Positions 36,172-47,800 of a stretch of 64,000 nt of DNA are shown piece after piece. A program made the position numbers and the translations under genes. This DNA comes from Clytia hemisphaerica (Eukaryota > Cnidaria > Hydrozoa > Leptothecata > Clytiidae): assembly GCA_902728285.1 (NCBI GenBank), contig CACVBU010000362.1, forward strand, positions 1,272,373 through 1,336,372, read 5' to 3'. Position 1 is the first letter of the stretch. Each line of letters starts with the position of its first letter. The notes under the pieces are model-generated. The model was not told the origin of the DNA. It searched no databases and saw nothing but the letters and a program-made list of their open reading frames with translations.

Positions 36172-36310
36172 GAATGTAAAGAGATGGAAAAACAGCTTTT
36201 CTGATTACTCAAAGTTCAACGATCACTTCTATTGAAAATTCTATTGTAAAAACGTTGATTAGGACATCAAATGAAAGTCCAGAAAAGACGGCTCGCCATG
36301 CAAGTCGGAC
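36172..36310 (+). repeat. inverted duplication, + copy
   Basis: Shares ACCAGAGGAATGTAAAGAGA, then TGGAAAAACAGCTT, and further on AAGACGGCTCGCCAT with the minus-strand sequence at 36742-36850, but carries extra sequence between the two blocks. Confidence 0.55.
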
Positions 36311-36741
36311 GGTTTCTACATGATTTGACGATAAAAATGAAAATTTGTTTTTCCTTTATTGCCAATTACTAGTTAAATTTTTAAGAATAAGGAGCAATAT
36401 TTTTACCAATGTATAGCAAAAGAAATTCTTAAAGCAATGATATTAAATTGGTTCTTGTAAAACTGTCAGAAGTCGAGTAAAATGAAAATGAAGTTATAAT
36501 TTTCTCGAGCTCTAGCTTTCCAAATTATGGTGCGGTCATGATGCGGTTATATCAGTAGAATTGTTAGGAAATTCTGAGCAAGAAGATATAGGTATCCTTT
36601 AGTATAGGAGAGGTGTACCCAAAATATAAGCCCTAAAAGTTTGCGCATAATCAGGCTTGAAACAAAAGAATTTTGTCACAACACGCTAATTATGCAGATT
36701 TTTTATAGCGACAACAAAAGAAACCTATTTACTCGACATAA

Positions 36742-36850
36742 ACTCCCTCAAGGGCAAGTGACCTGGTATATGACGAGCCGTTTTTCCATTGTTTTCAAGA
36801 AGCTGTTTTTCCATCTCTTTAGATTCCTCTGGTTTTACCCTTCTAGATTT
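36742..36850 (-). repeat. inverted duplication, - copy, with an open frame
   Basis: The inverse partner of 36172-36310. On this strand it is part of an open frame (36725-36985) containing KPEESKEMEKQLLENNGKTA; the + copy has the same PEEcKEMEKQL phrase, then stops. A plausible AG acceptor (GAGATTTCAG) precedes the block on the minus strand. I do not recognise the protein; it may be chance coding in a repeat. Confidence 0.4.
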
Positions 36851-37570
36851 TTGTAACTCAAAAAGGAGCTTTGAAACTGAAATCTCAACAAAGTTGGAAT
36901 AGAGAAAGCTTACCAAAAAATGCAGTAGAAGAGACCCAGGTGATAAGACTGTCTTTAGTAAAGTGAAGAGAATGATTGTTTTCAATCTAATAATTGTTCA
37001 TAAATGACCCACGTCGCAAAAAGTGTGCGATTTTCCCATGCGTGGGACATTTCTTTTGAAATCAAAGTAACAGCAGATTACTGAGTGTTTAAAGAGTTTT
37101 TGGAAAAAGTCTGACAAATATAGATTCAACCAAGAACGATTGATATAACTGTACTCGTATTGTCTTTTATTGAATCCATGTCCCACGATAGAATTTAACC
37201 AGTTTATATTTAGAAACTTTTATTTTTATTTGGAAGCTTTAAAAAGTAAAGGTGTGTCAATGATCGATGACTTTGTGCTTACTATCGCACAGTTTGATTC
37301 CCATTACTGGGTGCTTGGCTTGAACTTCTAAAAATAACTTGTATTTAATGATTTTATTGTGTAGATCATCTATAGTTTTACTTGAAAATTTTAAAAAGTA
37401 TACCCTTAATACTGGTTCAAAATAACCGTCAAAGTTATTTTGATCACACTAAATTCCAACATATCTTAACAATTGTCATTAGATCGACACTTAAATCGAA
37501 CCATTGTCTGGTTTAATGACAAACGCTAAACTATCAAAACATACCGTACGTGAGATTATGGAAGCTTAAA
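36851..37570. other. gene-free stretch
   Basis: No supported feature. Confidence 0.35.
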
Positions 37571-37869
37571 CACACCCCCTTCTCAGAGACCCGGTGAGAT
37601 TTTTTCAGCTGGTGGGGGTTAAAAATAGTGAACCAAATCTCGGATTGATATTCCCATTTTGCTCATGACTAGGGATTTGAGTTCCATTGCTTTCGAGCAA
37701 GACATTTCAGTGGGGATGGAAAAAATAGTGCAATGATTTGCAGGTGAGAATTGGATTATCTGGTTATTTTCAGTGGGGACAAAAATTAGAGCAAAATTTT
37801 CAGCCGGGGACGATATTTCGGGCAATTTTTCCAGTAAGAAGGGTTCCCAGTGGGGCTGTGAGCAGGTTT
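37571..37869. mobile_element. CACCCC/CCGGTG MITE family, best-preserved copy
   Basis: Begins ACACCCCCTTCTCAGAGACC, then CGGTGAG; ends with TTCCCAGTGGGGCTGTGAGC. Together with 35528-35836 it gives the clearest view of the family consensus. Confidence 0.7.
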
Positions 37870-38096
37870 AAACAGAAAAGTTGGATTCAACCCATCAGTA
37901 AAATCGCTTTAGAGGTCTTGATTTTTCTCGGCTGGAAATAATTTCAAGCCTTTTTGGCTTTAAATCTGATATCTGTTTACTCATAAGTAAAAGTTGGACT
38001 CGGCTCTAAAATAGTTAGAAACACTAGCGTGAAATTCATTGTCCACCGGGTCAGCTTCTTTTGAGAAAAATAATTCTTGGAAATCAATTCAAAATA

Positions 38097-38332
38097 AGTA
38101 AGTAAGGCTGCGACCGTAGTCGGAGGAGACCCAAAGGCTCCTCTTTCGATACCTATCTACCCGAAGGTAAGGGAGGATACCACTCTTTCTCCCTGGATTT
38201 TTTTCACTTACCCTTGATCATTCTCTCAATTGCTGAAAATAAAGCAGAGAGGCATCAAGTACCTTTTTTGGGGTTAAAACCACAACCTTGCGAACCTAGC
38301 CGGATGCTCTACCACTGCACCACGGTTCGTTA
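38097..38332 (-). mobile_element. tRNA-derived SINE, copy 2
   Basis: Minus-strand copy with near-matching 12-bp flanks CAATTCAAAATA and CAATTTAAGATA (38085-38096 and 38333-38344). The tRNA-like head on the minus strand includes GCAGTGGTAGAGCATCCGGC (box A part) and GCAAGGTTGTGG; the box B core is mutated. The body and (ACTT)n tail match the other copies. Confidence 0.85.
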
Positions 38333-38676
38333 CAATTTAAGATACAATCTTTTTAATTCTGTAAATTCTATTTCATTCCCCAATGTATCAAAATAATATA
38401 TATGAAAAGATAATGTACAGTATAGTCAAAATTCATAAAATTCATTATAAAAATCTAACGTATTGAGATAAAATTATAAAAAATAATCAAAAAATTTTAC
38501 AAAGTAAGACTATTGTTTTGCAATCTCGTACCCAGAACCGCTTGCCTGACTTTTTGATTTCTAATGGACGTAATATAATTTTTTTCTTTCGTGAAGGCTA
38601 TCAGAAACTAAAAGAGAGCTGGGTTCGAGTTTGTTTGTGTTGAGGATTAGGTTAATGGACCAGAAAAGAAATATTG

Positions 38677-39101
38677 TCGAAAAATTTCGCGATTTAGGTT
38701 AAGAGAATAATCTTGTAAATAATTTTGAGGAGCCACATTAACACTGCTTAGCATTAATACGGATGTTGAGCAATGTTGATCAGAAAGAGGAAAATAAAAA
38801 TATTTTTTGCTTATTATCAGCACAATATAACAATAGGCAGACACTGTCCTGATATGAAATATGTGTCTGATATGAAACGGGAACACTTATGTAAAAATAA
38901 AACCTTTAACTGGACCTAATTAATGATACTGTCAAAAAAATTGGCGATTTAGATTAAGAGAATGATTTTGTATATTTTTGATTTCGAGGAGCCACATTAA
39001 CATTAGAAAGCTCCAGATCTGCGATATTCCCGTGGCATGAACGATTAAAGGTCTGATATGAACTGGGAATACTTATGTAAAAATAAAACCTTTAACTGGA
39101 T
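38677..39101. repeat. diverged direct duplication, two units
   Basis: Units at about 38677-38916 and 38932-39101 share GCGATTTAGGTTAAGAGAAT, GAGGAGCCACATTAACA and CTTATGTAAAAATAAAACCT, then TTAACTGGA. The second unit has lost about 70 bp in the middle. The open frame at 38647-38886 (-) falls inside and is not conserved between units. Confidence 0.7.
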
Positions 39102-39639
39102 TCACAAGATACGTGGTTTAATTCTAACATACAGGAAATTAACTTAACCATTCTTTTTTCCTTCCAAACAAAGACCAAATAGAAACCACTATTCCAGTAT
39201 CCATTTATCCCAATGAAATAACTGTGTCAAACCCATCCCGTTGTTATCAGGAGAAAAAAAATGGGAGTGGCAAGCAGAGGTTGAGAGTATCATCAGTTTA
39301 AAAAAGACTATATAAATAAATTAGTATGAAAGTTTGTAGTAAAAAGTATATCCCCATTTTGGCCATTCATAGTAATATCGACCCATTCACTGTTATAATT
39401 CGTCTTTTTCTTTGCTCGATTCCCCTTGTTGGCTTCTCAGTTGTTCTAAATATAAAACAGAAAGCAAAAAAGTTACATTTAATGGTACGCAGTAGGCTCT
39501 CCTTTTGACATAATTAAAGTTATCATTCAAACGTGATTGTTAGCAGACTCGCGAATGTTTTAGGATGCTACCACGTACGGTACGGCAGTTGATCATATTC
39601 AGCAGGTACAGACTTTACATTCCACAGCCAACATTTAGA
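39102..39639. other. gene-free stretch
   Basis: No supported feature. Confidence 0.35.
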
Positions 39640-39898
39640 TACTCTCGGGTACCTAATAGCCGGGGGGTTGGAATAAGCAGGAGGGTTGGAAAAAATCACA
39701 AAACTTAATAAGTAAATGTCCTGGGTGGAAGGTTTTTAGAAAGGAGGCAAATAACTGCAGAATTAAGACATTTCAAAAACATTTTTCCAAAAATTAATAA
39801 GCGGGTGATGGGGAGGTTGGAGTAAGAATGCCCTGGGTGGAAAATGTTCTAAAAATTAATTAGCGGGGGGGAGGCGGCTATTAAGTACCCGAGAGTAG
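39640..39898. mobile_element. MITE, TACTCTCGGG family, copy 3 with G-runs
   Basis: Ends TACTCTCGGGTACCTAATAG and the inverse ..GGCTATTAAGTACCCGAGAGTA, flanked by TA. The interior carries GTCCTGGGTGGAA(A/G) and G-runs, the complement of the C-runs in copy 2, so the two copies lie in opposite orientation. Confidence 0.75.
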
Positions 39899-40164
39899 AT
39901 TTAAGGTTTAGGAGTAGAAAACAAGCCGTTCTTTGCCTATGTTTCCCAAAGGGGCCCGGCCATGCCATTGCAATATGCTGACTTATTTCGAGTCCGAGTC
40001 ACGTTTTTGCAGGATCACAAAACCCGGCGAAAAAAGGGCGGGGAAGTTATTAACCCAGTTGAATTTGAATGTTGAGATGAGGATGAAGAGGAATTAGAAG
40101 ATGACTAAGGTGTAGTGACGATTGAGAAATATCCCGAATTTCTGTCATTCTAATAAACTTGAAC

Positions 40165-40285
40165 CACTATATAGCTCGAATGTCTTCTCATCCCAGTTAA
40201 TAATCCTTACTCAGTAACTCCAAATTTCCTTAACTCGAACAAATCTGCCTTCCCCGTGCGTGTTCGAGTTATGGAGACTCAACTG
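40165..40285. mobile_element. TAACTCGAAC-family MITE, copy 2
   Basis: On the minus strand it starts CAGTTGAGTCTCCATAACTC directly after a TA, continues with GTTCGAGTTAAGGAAATTTG, and ends in the diverged inverse ATTCGAGCTATATAGTG. Confidence 0.65.
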
Positions 40286-40617
40286 TAAATTTTTAAGTAG
40301 CTGAAAGACATGTTCATTATGTTCATTATGTTCTTAAATTGTTCCTATGGTATTCTTCCCTTGACGTTATGTATGTTATCACGTGCTTAATCACGTGATA
40401 CGATCAAAATCCTCTCACATCCTCACTTCAATTCTTAGTTTCATAATAAATAACAGGAACTTTAACTATGGATGAAATATGGTGCAATTGGTAGGTAGTT
40501 GCTTTGTTATACAATTAAAGTTCACTTCAGTGCAAGTATCCAGGAAAAAAAACTCGTAATTCAATGAGTTGATTTGTCCTCTGACTCCGCTTTCCGACTT
40601 ATACGGTTCAATTACAA

Positions 40618-40780
40618 TAGTGTCTCTTTAACTCGAACATCTATAACTCGAATGTCTCCTTAACTCAAACAAGTTTTTTGTGACTTCAGTTAACAATTCC
40701 TTACGAAACCTTACTCTATAACTCAGAATTTCCGGATAACACGAACAAAAAGTTTGTTCTAGTTATGGAGACTCCACTAC
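40618..40780. mobile_element. TAACTCGAAC-family MITE, copy 3
   Basis: Left end TAGTGTCTCTTTAACTCGAA and right end the inverse of TAGTGGAGTCTCCATAACTA. Shares CCTTAACTC and ATAACTCAGAATTTCCGG with its relatives. Confidence 0.65.
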
Positions 40781-41832
40781 TATTTTGCATTGAATAAAAA
40801 ACCTGAAGTACCCAATTACCGTAAGCAGAGGATTGAAATATACTTTCTGGTAATCTGGGAGAATGGATCTTTTCCACAGAAAGTTTCCCTTAAATATTAT
40901 GATTATCTAAATATTGCCTCTATCCGCCCACTTTTATCAGGTCATTTAAAAATCGTCTCAACTCTAGCATAATTAAAATATTACCGGTAGCGGCGCAGTT
41001 AATTAATTGCGTCAAAATTCTCAAAATAACAAAAATTGAAATGACAGCCATTTGATAAAGGAAATTACTTCCCTCCATTACTATGTAACATCCATCTGCT
41101 ATGTAGTATTGGAAGTCCGAATCTCAATAAGGCTGTGACAAAAAGGATGCCGCACCCAATGTTTTCTTATCAAAAGGTTTTCTAATCTAGTGGAGCCAAG
41201 CACAGATTTATGTAAAGCGCGAAAAGCTAGATGCTCTAAAATTTTCCAAGCAAAAAAAAAGTGAATATCGCAAAAAAAATAGTTGCTATTGTTTTCGAAA
41301 ATCCGCGAAGTTTCTAATTGGTCAATCGCTGAAATTCTATTGTAATGTCACGTGACCTCGTTGAATTTCCTACCGAAATACGGCACACTTTTCAGCCAAA
41401 GCACGCCATAGCCCTTCGGGTTTTATAAATCTGTGGAGCCCAGAGTCAAAAAGTTTAGCCATATCTTTTTAGTACTATAACCAAAAGTTATTTAGAACAA
41501 AAGGGAGTACCACCATCTCACGCTGATTAAATTTGGGTGTAATTCACAAAATTAGGTCTACCGAAGAAAGTATTTTCTCCGTAAGCCCTGATTTAGCGAA
41601 GGAAGACCTGAATCACCGGGCCAAAGTCTCAAAAGTCGCAAAGTTTCCCAGGTCTTGGGCTGGTTGTTCAGGTCTTGGGCTGATAAATTAGGGCTGCCGC
41701 TTACGGAAAAAAGTTTTGCTCTGCCGAAATGATATACGGTGAAACTGCGTAGTCCAACCAAAATTAAATTTCCATGAAATTGTACCTCTTTTAAAAATTT
41801 CGTTATATTGGAGAAAAAACTCAATACTATAC
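40781..41832. other. sequence beyond the last identified exon of the first JmjC gene
   Basis: The terminal exon of the gene above is expected here or further left (about 70 coding bp ending in an ER-retention-like tail), but I could not recognise it. Contains a short direct repeat CAGGTCTTGGGCTG (41650-41683). Confidence 0.4.
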
Positions 41833-44800
41833 CTTGATGATGATCCTCTACCAGATCTTCAAAGAAATCTTCAATAACTGCAAACCCTTGGTTCAACACT
41901 TCTCCACTTGTCTGAAAGAAATCATGAAAGGAAAAGATTCATTATGAATGACCGTCATGGGAACCGGATTTTTCGGTGGTAAGTGAATTTTACACGGCTA
42001 TCATAAGGAGCGATGACCAAGTGGCGATGGCGCTAGGGCTTCGAATTCCCGCTTCTTTAAATGCTCCATTCAGTTCATAGATATCCGAGCCATCTGGCCG
42101 TGGACCGCATGAAAACAATAGATTGACTGTCTAAAAAGTCCTAGATTACTGGGCTATCCACGTAGTCTTTTTTTTCTATAATTTCTACTGAGGAAAAGTC
42201 TTCTTTACTTGGGTAGAACTTTTCAGTTTCATTACAGTAGCTTGAAGCAACTTTTCAGAGATTAACTTAAAATCGAAAAGTGTTATTCATTATGTAGGGT
42301 GAAGTTTGTTAGGACGTCTAGGGTAGTTTTTTTTTAATATCAATGACTCTTAATCGGCAATCTCAAATGAGCCTTTTGATGGGTAATTAATTAATTGTTA
42401 ATTATATAGCAGATTAATTAAGGGTCATTAACTATTAAAAAATAATGTAAAAGCAGGCTTGTGATGCTGAGCATAAGAGTGACGTCACATTGTAATGACA
42501 AGGTTAAGAAAATCAGAACCAGACAAGGCTATGAGTCATCCAAGTTTCTGTCAGTAAAAAAAACAGATTTGTTTTGAGAAATTGATTTATTTATCTTTTT
42601 CATTTTTGTTTTCCGGTATCCCACACGCGCGGAAAGTCTGGAGTTTTTTTTAAAAGAGAACGCGTGGGAATATAAACTACTTTTTTTGCTCCCAGAATCT
42701 CATTATGTTTATAACCTTATATGTCTTTGCAAGGCTTATAATATACATGATTAACATTCTGTTTTTTCCACGACCCTTTCCGTGTTATACTTTTCGTGCC
42801 AAAGCTCTCATATGCACCTTCTTCGTGTGAGAAAATAAAACTAAAAGCTTTCTAAAAGTTGGAGTAAGAAATAATATAAACCTTCATGTTTTGGCACTGA
42901 AACTGGGAAGTACACGCTTTTTTTATAAGAATAGTGTATTTTGGATGAGGGTCGAGTATTCTTAAGAAAGTGCCAAAATTGAGGGCGAAATATTCTTAAC
43001 GTATTCTTACTTTTTTAGACTTGACTTTTTTACAAACATGAGAAATGATCAATTTGAGAGTTTGGGACTTTTTAGTGAACATTTGGGTTAAAATTACACT
43101 TCTTCCTCAAAGCTTCAATTTATCTCTATGAAAGAAAGCAGTTTTTTCCGTTAACCAAATACAAAATGACTGTATTCTTATCACATTCTGTGAAATTCAC
43201 CCTAGAGGGTATTCTTAGGGTATTCTTACGATTTGGCCAATTTTCACCCTGATATTTATTAAAAAAGCGTGTAATAATCAAGAGCGGCCAAAACAAAGAA
43301 GTTAAGCTAGCATTTGCCGTACATACCTTTATTTGCTGTTCATCATCGATTTTTTCAATTTTGTCTAAATCTTCACTTTTGATAGCACCATCTTTCGTGA
43401 TATCCAAAACAGCAAACATCTTAGAAACAGAGGAAATTCATCAATAAAGTATTCTCCCAGACTGGTATAGTCAATAAATTACAATTTCTTTAAAAACAGA
43501 CGCATCTGAATTTAACCAAGAAACTTGAATTAATCGAATCTAGATATCACTCGTTTGCGGCAAATAAATACTTACCCTACTTACAGGAAAATTTTGTTAA
43601 CTCAATGCTATTGAAATATGTAGAGTACAGAGCACTATACTCTGCTATACTTCAAATCATAAACAAATTAAAGCAACAAGAAAGGCATATGTAGTAAGTA
43701 AGTAAGTAAGTCTGCGACCGCAGTCGGAGGCGACCCGAAGGCTCCTCTTTCGATAGCTATCTACCCGAAGGTAGGGGAGGGCGCCACTCTTTCTCCCTGG
43801 ATTTCTCCACTTACCCTTGATCCTTCTCTTAGTTGCTGAGCATCAAGCAGAGAGGCATCAAGTACCATTTTGGGAATCTTTGGTATGACCCGGCTGGGGG
43901 TTGAACCCACAACCTTGCGAACCGTAGCCGGATGCTCTACCACTGTACTACGGTCGCTATATGTAGTACCTCTTTGAGCGTTTTGACAATATCTTCAGGA
44001 ATTGGTGGCCTCACTTTCATCTTCATTGGATTCAAACGAGGATTCTGAAGGAAAAAAATAATTCAATGAAAGCAATTATAGCAAGGTATAGTGGTATGGT
44101 GGTCACCGTCCTTGTCTACCTCGTAGGAAGTCCGAGTTCGATGGTAAGGATAAAATCCATGTCATGTGAGTGGGATATGGTATAATAATTCAAGAGTGTG
44201 GGTGACATGGCAGTAACATGGTGTGCTGTTTTCCCTCCCTTTTTCCCTCTATTAAAAAGTAGGAATTCTTACTCCAAAAGGAGTAGAAACCATCATTCAC
44301 ACGAACTCCACATTACGTATATTTTGGGTCGGGGGTAAATTTTTTGCCCCTTTGCTGATATCTTGTATTTTAAAGACCGCAAAATTGCTCTTTTTTGCCT
44401 AAACAGCCCTAGGATACTGTACCTGATGATTGGAAAAAGCTATTGCCTTGAAATTTTGACAAGTGTTAGGTATTGATTATACAAGCTTGCAGCCAAAATT
44501 CCAGGAAAATCGGACGAGTGGTTATGCTAAAAGTGAGCATTTTAGGTAAAAAAACGGACCGGTCTGTAATATACCAACAACTCACGTGACTAAATTGAAA
44601 TTTCGCACACTGTCTGCGATGGTCAATATCTATCACTGGTGAAAATTTCATATCAAAAGCTCCATTAGTTCCTGACTTCCGGTAGGTGGTCAACGTGAAT
44701 TTACAGACCGGTCTGCAAAATGCCAAATACTCATGGGAACGAATTCTTTCTGTTACTAGTCTCTTTTATTTGACAAATCAGGCTTCAGGAACAAATTTCA

Positions 44801-47800
44801 GTCAAATCGGACGAGTCTAACGTCAATATATGATTTTGATCAAGTTTACATTCTGGTCTTTAAAATACCAAGCAGACATGTGGCCGAGCCAAAATTTTGT
44901 AAGTCATCTTCAATTATCCATATCTACCACTGGTCAAAATTTCAAGATCATAGCACTTGTCAATCTTGAGATTTTAAAAGGGGCCTCTAGCCTCCCCCCC
45001 AAGATGCCTCCCCTAGTAAAAAATAGGAAGATGAATTCTTATCTAACTCGAGAAAAACCTTGAAGATTGTAAACTGCAAGTTTAGAAACATAACAACTGT
45101 ACTTACCTTGAACAGCATTTTCACGAACAATTTTAACGAAATTGATTTCTTCTTCTCCAAAATATATTCGATAGTCGACAGCCTAAAAATATTATGATAT
45201 GAAATATTGCGATGTACTACAGACGTTGTATGAAATAGCATATGTTCCAAATCCTCCTCGTCTTATCATTACCAAGTTTATGTATCGGATGATATCGAGC
45301 TCGACGGTAAGTGAAATGATACAAAACAAAGTCGATAGTTGATGCACGGCTCTATATCGCCTTTGCTCACCTAAACAGACGACGGTATTTTGGTGTTTTT
45401 ACCGTCGTCGAGCAAAGTGGACGGTGATTTTGGAGATATGTTTTATACCGTTCCCATCGATTTATCTCGAATACATAAACTCGCTATTATAGCTAAAGTC
45501 AATTTTAGTTTTATGGGAATATCATCTTGACAAACTGTTTTTGTTATTATATGACATTCAATCAAACCCTCGAAAGTCTTTTTGGCAAAAAGAAGTTTAA
45601 TTGATGTAGAGTAGGAAAATAAATCTCTTTCAGCAGGTATAAATTACTTTAGTTTACTTTGACTATTGACTTTGTTCTATCTCTGTTTTTCTCTTTTTGG
45701 ATTACCACCTGTGGAGTCACACTTTGACTGTAAAGCATTTTTTTCATTTTCGAATCAAATTACTTTGATTTAGCCCTATTGAAGGAACATAAAAGTAGTA
45801 AAAAGTAAACATTGCGCGAACAACGTGTCATTAAAGAGAACAATTAAAATCACGTGTCCAAAACAAACTTGTAAAACAATTGAAACAATCAAAATCAGCC
45901 ATATTTGTTTCGATTTTGTATCCCGCTGCATATGGTTTGTTTACAAATTTCGTCAGTACTTTTATGTCCCTTTAAACGATATCATAGCGCCCGGTTCCCT
46001 ATTATACTCACAATGGAAATTTCTCAGTGTCTTCCTCATTCATTTCATTTTGGCCATCTTCTGCATTGTCTGGTTCATCTTCAGCGAATTTATATTTATC
46101 AAGAGTAGCGTTGATTGGTGCAATATCACATTGCTGCGGTCGATGTCCAAACACGTGTTGAAACCATACCTATTATGTTATGTGGAAGATGTTGGTGATG
46201 TATTCTCAAAACGAGTTTTAAAAAAATTTGAAATATAGATCTAAATTTATAAAACTAAATAATACACTTTTTTGTAAGAATACCAGGGTGATAATCAACC
46301 AAAGAATACTTAAAGAATACTTTAAGAATAATTTGCCTCTGCAGACATAGACATATGCTGAAAATTGAAATAGAATATGTACTTACTTACCGGGTCGAGC
46401 GAGCTCGGCATCTGATGACTTGATCTTTCCACCGTGTTCGATCTCTCATAAGCACCGGGAGGTCTTCTTTCAAGCAGCCTAGATCTTGACAGAGTTGGTC
46501 AAGATACCTCTTTGCTGGTCTACCGCGTGTTTTGAAACCGTGATTTGGTTGCCAAAGGACAAGATCGCTAGCTAGCTCATCTTTGCTCCTAAAACAATGT
46601 CCAGCAAACCTGAGACGTCTGTCCTTCAATGTTTGGCTTATTGGTGGAAGATCTCCGTAGAGTAATCTCTTTGTTGGATGTTCTCTCCACAAAATATTCA
46701 GAACTGCCCGAAGCATTCTTGTGTAAGCGCCATCCAGCATTTTCTCGAGGGTTTTAGTTAGGGTCCACGAGGTAGCTCCATATAGAAGAACTGACTCGAC
46801 TGTAGCTCTGAAGAAATTCCTTTTTAATTTTGCTGATAGGTTAGATTTCCATATTTTGTCCAGTTTGTTGAGGGCTGACCAGGCTTTTGCTAGTCTGATT
46901 TCCATATCTCGTTTTGTAGAGGAAATGTTACTGCCAAGGTAGGTAAATTCTTGAACAGCTTGGATGTTTTGGTTTGTTCGGGATTTAATTGAACCTGAAT
47001 GCGCTTGGTTGAAAACCATGAACTCTGTCTTTTTTGCATTGACACAGAGACCTATTTTGATGGACGCTTCTTCAATACGATGTAGGAGGACAGTTGCATC
47101 ATTGAGAAGGTCAGAAGTGATGCAAAGATCATCGGCATAATCAGCATCAGTAATCATATCGGGGGGATGTCCACGGCTTGTCTGTTGTTTTAGAGTAAAG
47201 CCAAGATTCTTATTATCTTCGGTTGCTTTCCTCATTATATAATCAAGGCAAATTACAAAGAGGTATGGTGCGAGCGTGTTACCTTGCAATACTCCTTTGG
47301 TTATATTAAAAAAATCAGTGTCACCGTCTGGAGATCTGACCATGGATTTTGTATTCTTATAGAGCATCATTATTGCTGAAACTGTTTCTTCAGGTGTGCC
47401 ATACGAGAGTAAGATCTGTTTCATTTTGGTTCTATTTATGGAATAGATAATGCTTTAGAAAAATCGATAAATAGAAGGACAAGTGGGAGATTCTTTTCTT
47501 TTGCTCCTTCGATTTTCGGCCAGTTATCTCATTGATTATTTTCCAGGCTTCAGAAGATTGTTGGTTAATGGATTTTGATGCAATGTCATCAATTTTCTGG
47601 TTTAGATAATTTGTTTGTTCCGATTTGTATGTATTTTCAAGGTCAATCCTTGCAGATAGGTATTTATTGATGTTGGTCTGGGAAGGGTTTGAGTTTTTTA
47701 CTTCTGAGCATTTGCGGAGCTTATCTCTTTTTAGGGATATGTCGTTTGTGTCCCAGGGTATGTGCCTTTTGGCTTTCTTTTTTATTAGTATGCTATTATG

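Noticed and set aside
36725-36985. Terminal exon of the first JmjC gene
   Set aside because: The sequence does not resemble the paralogue's last exon, has no KDEL-like end, and is part of an inverted repeat.
42009-42070. tRNA gene on the + strand
   Set aside because: Box-like phrases only; the arms do not pair.
43880-43958. tRNA gene on the minus strand
   Set aside because: Box A and B are present, but the acceptor arms do not pair, and the region is the head of a SINE with target duplications.
45825-46238. 137-codon + strand frame
   Set aside because: Antisense shadow of JmjC exon 6 (46012-46169), whose minus-strand reading fits the family and both splice phases.
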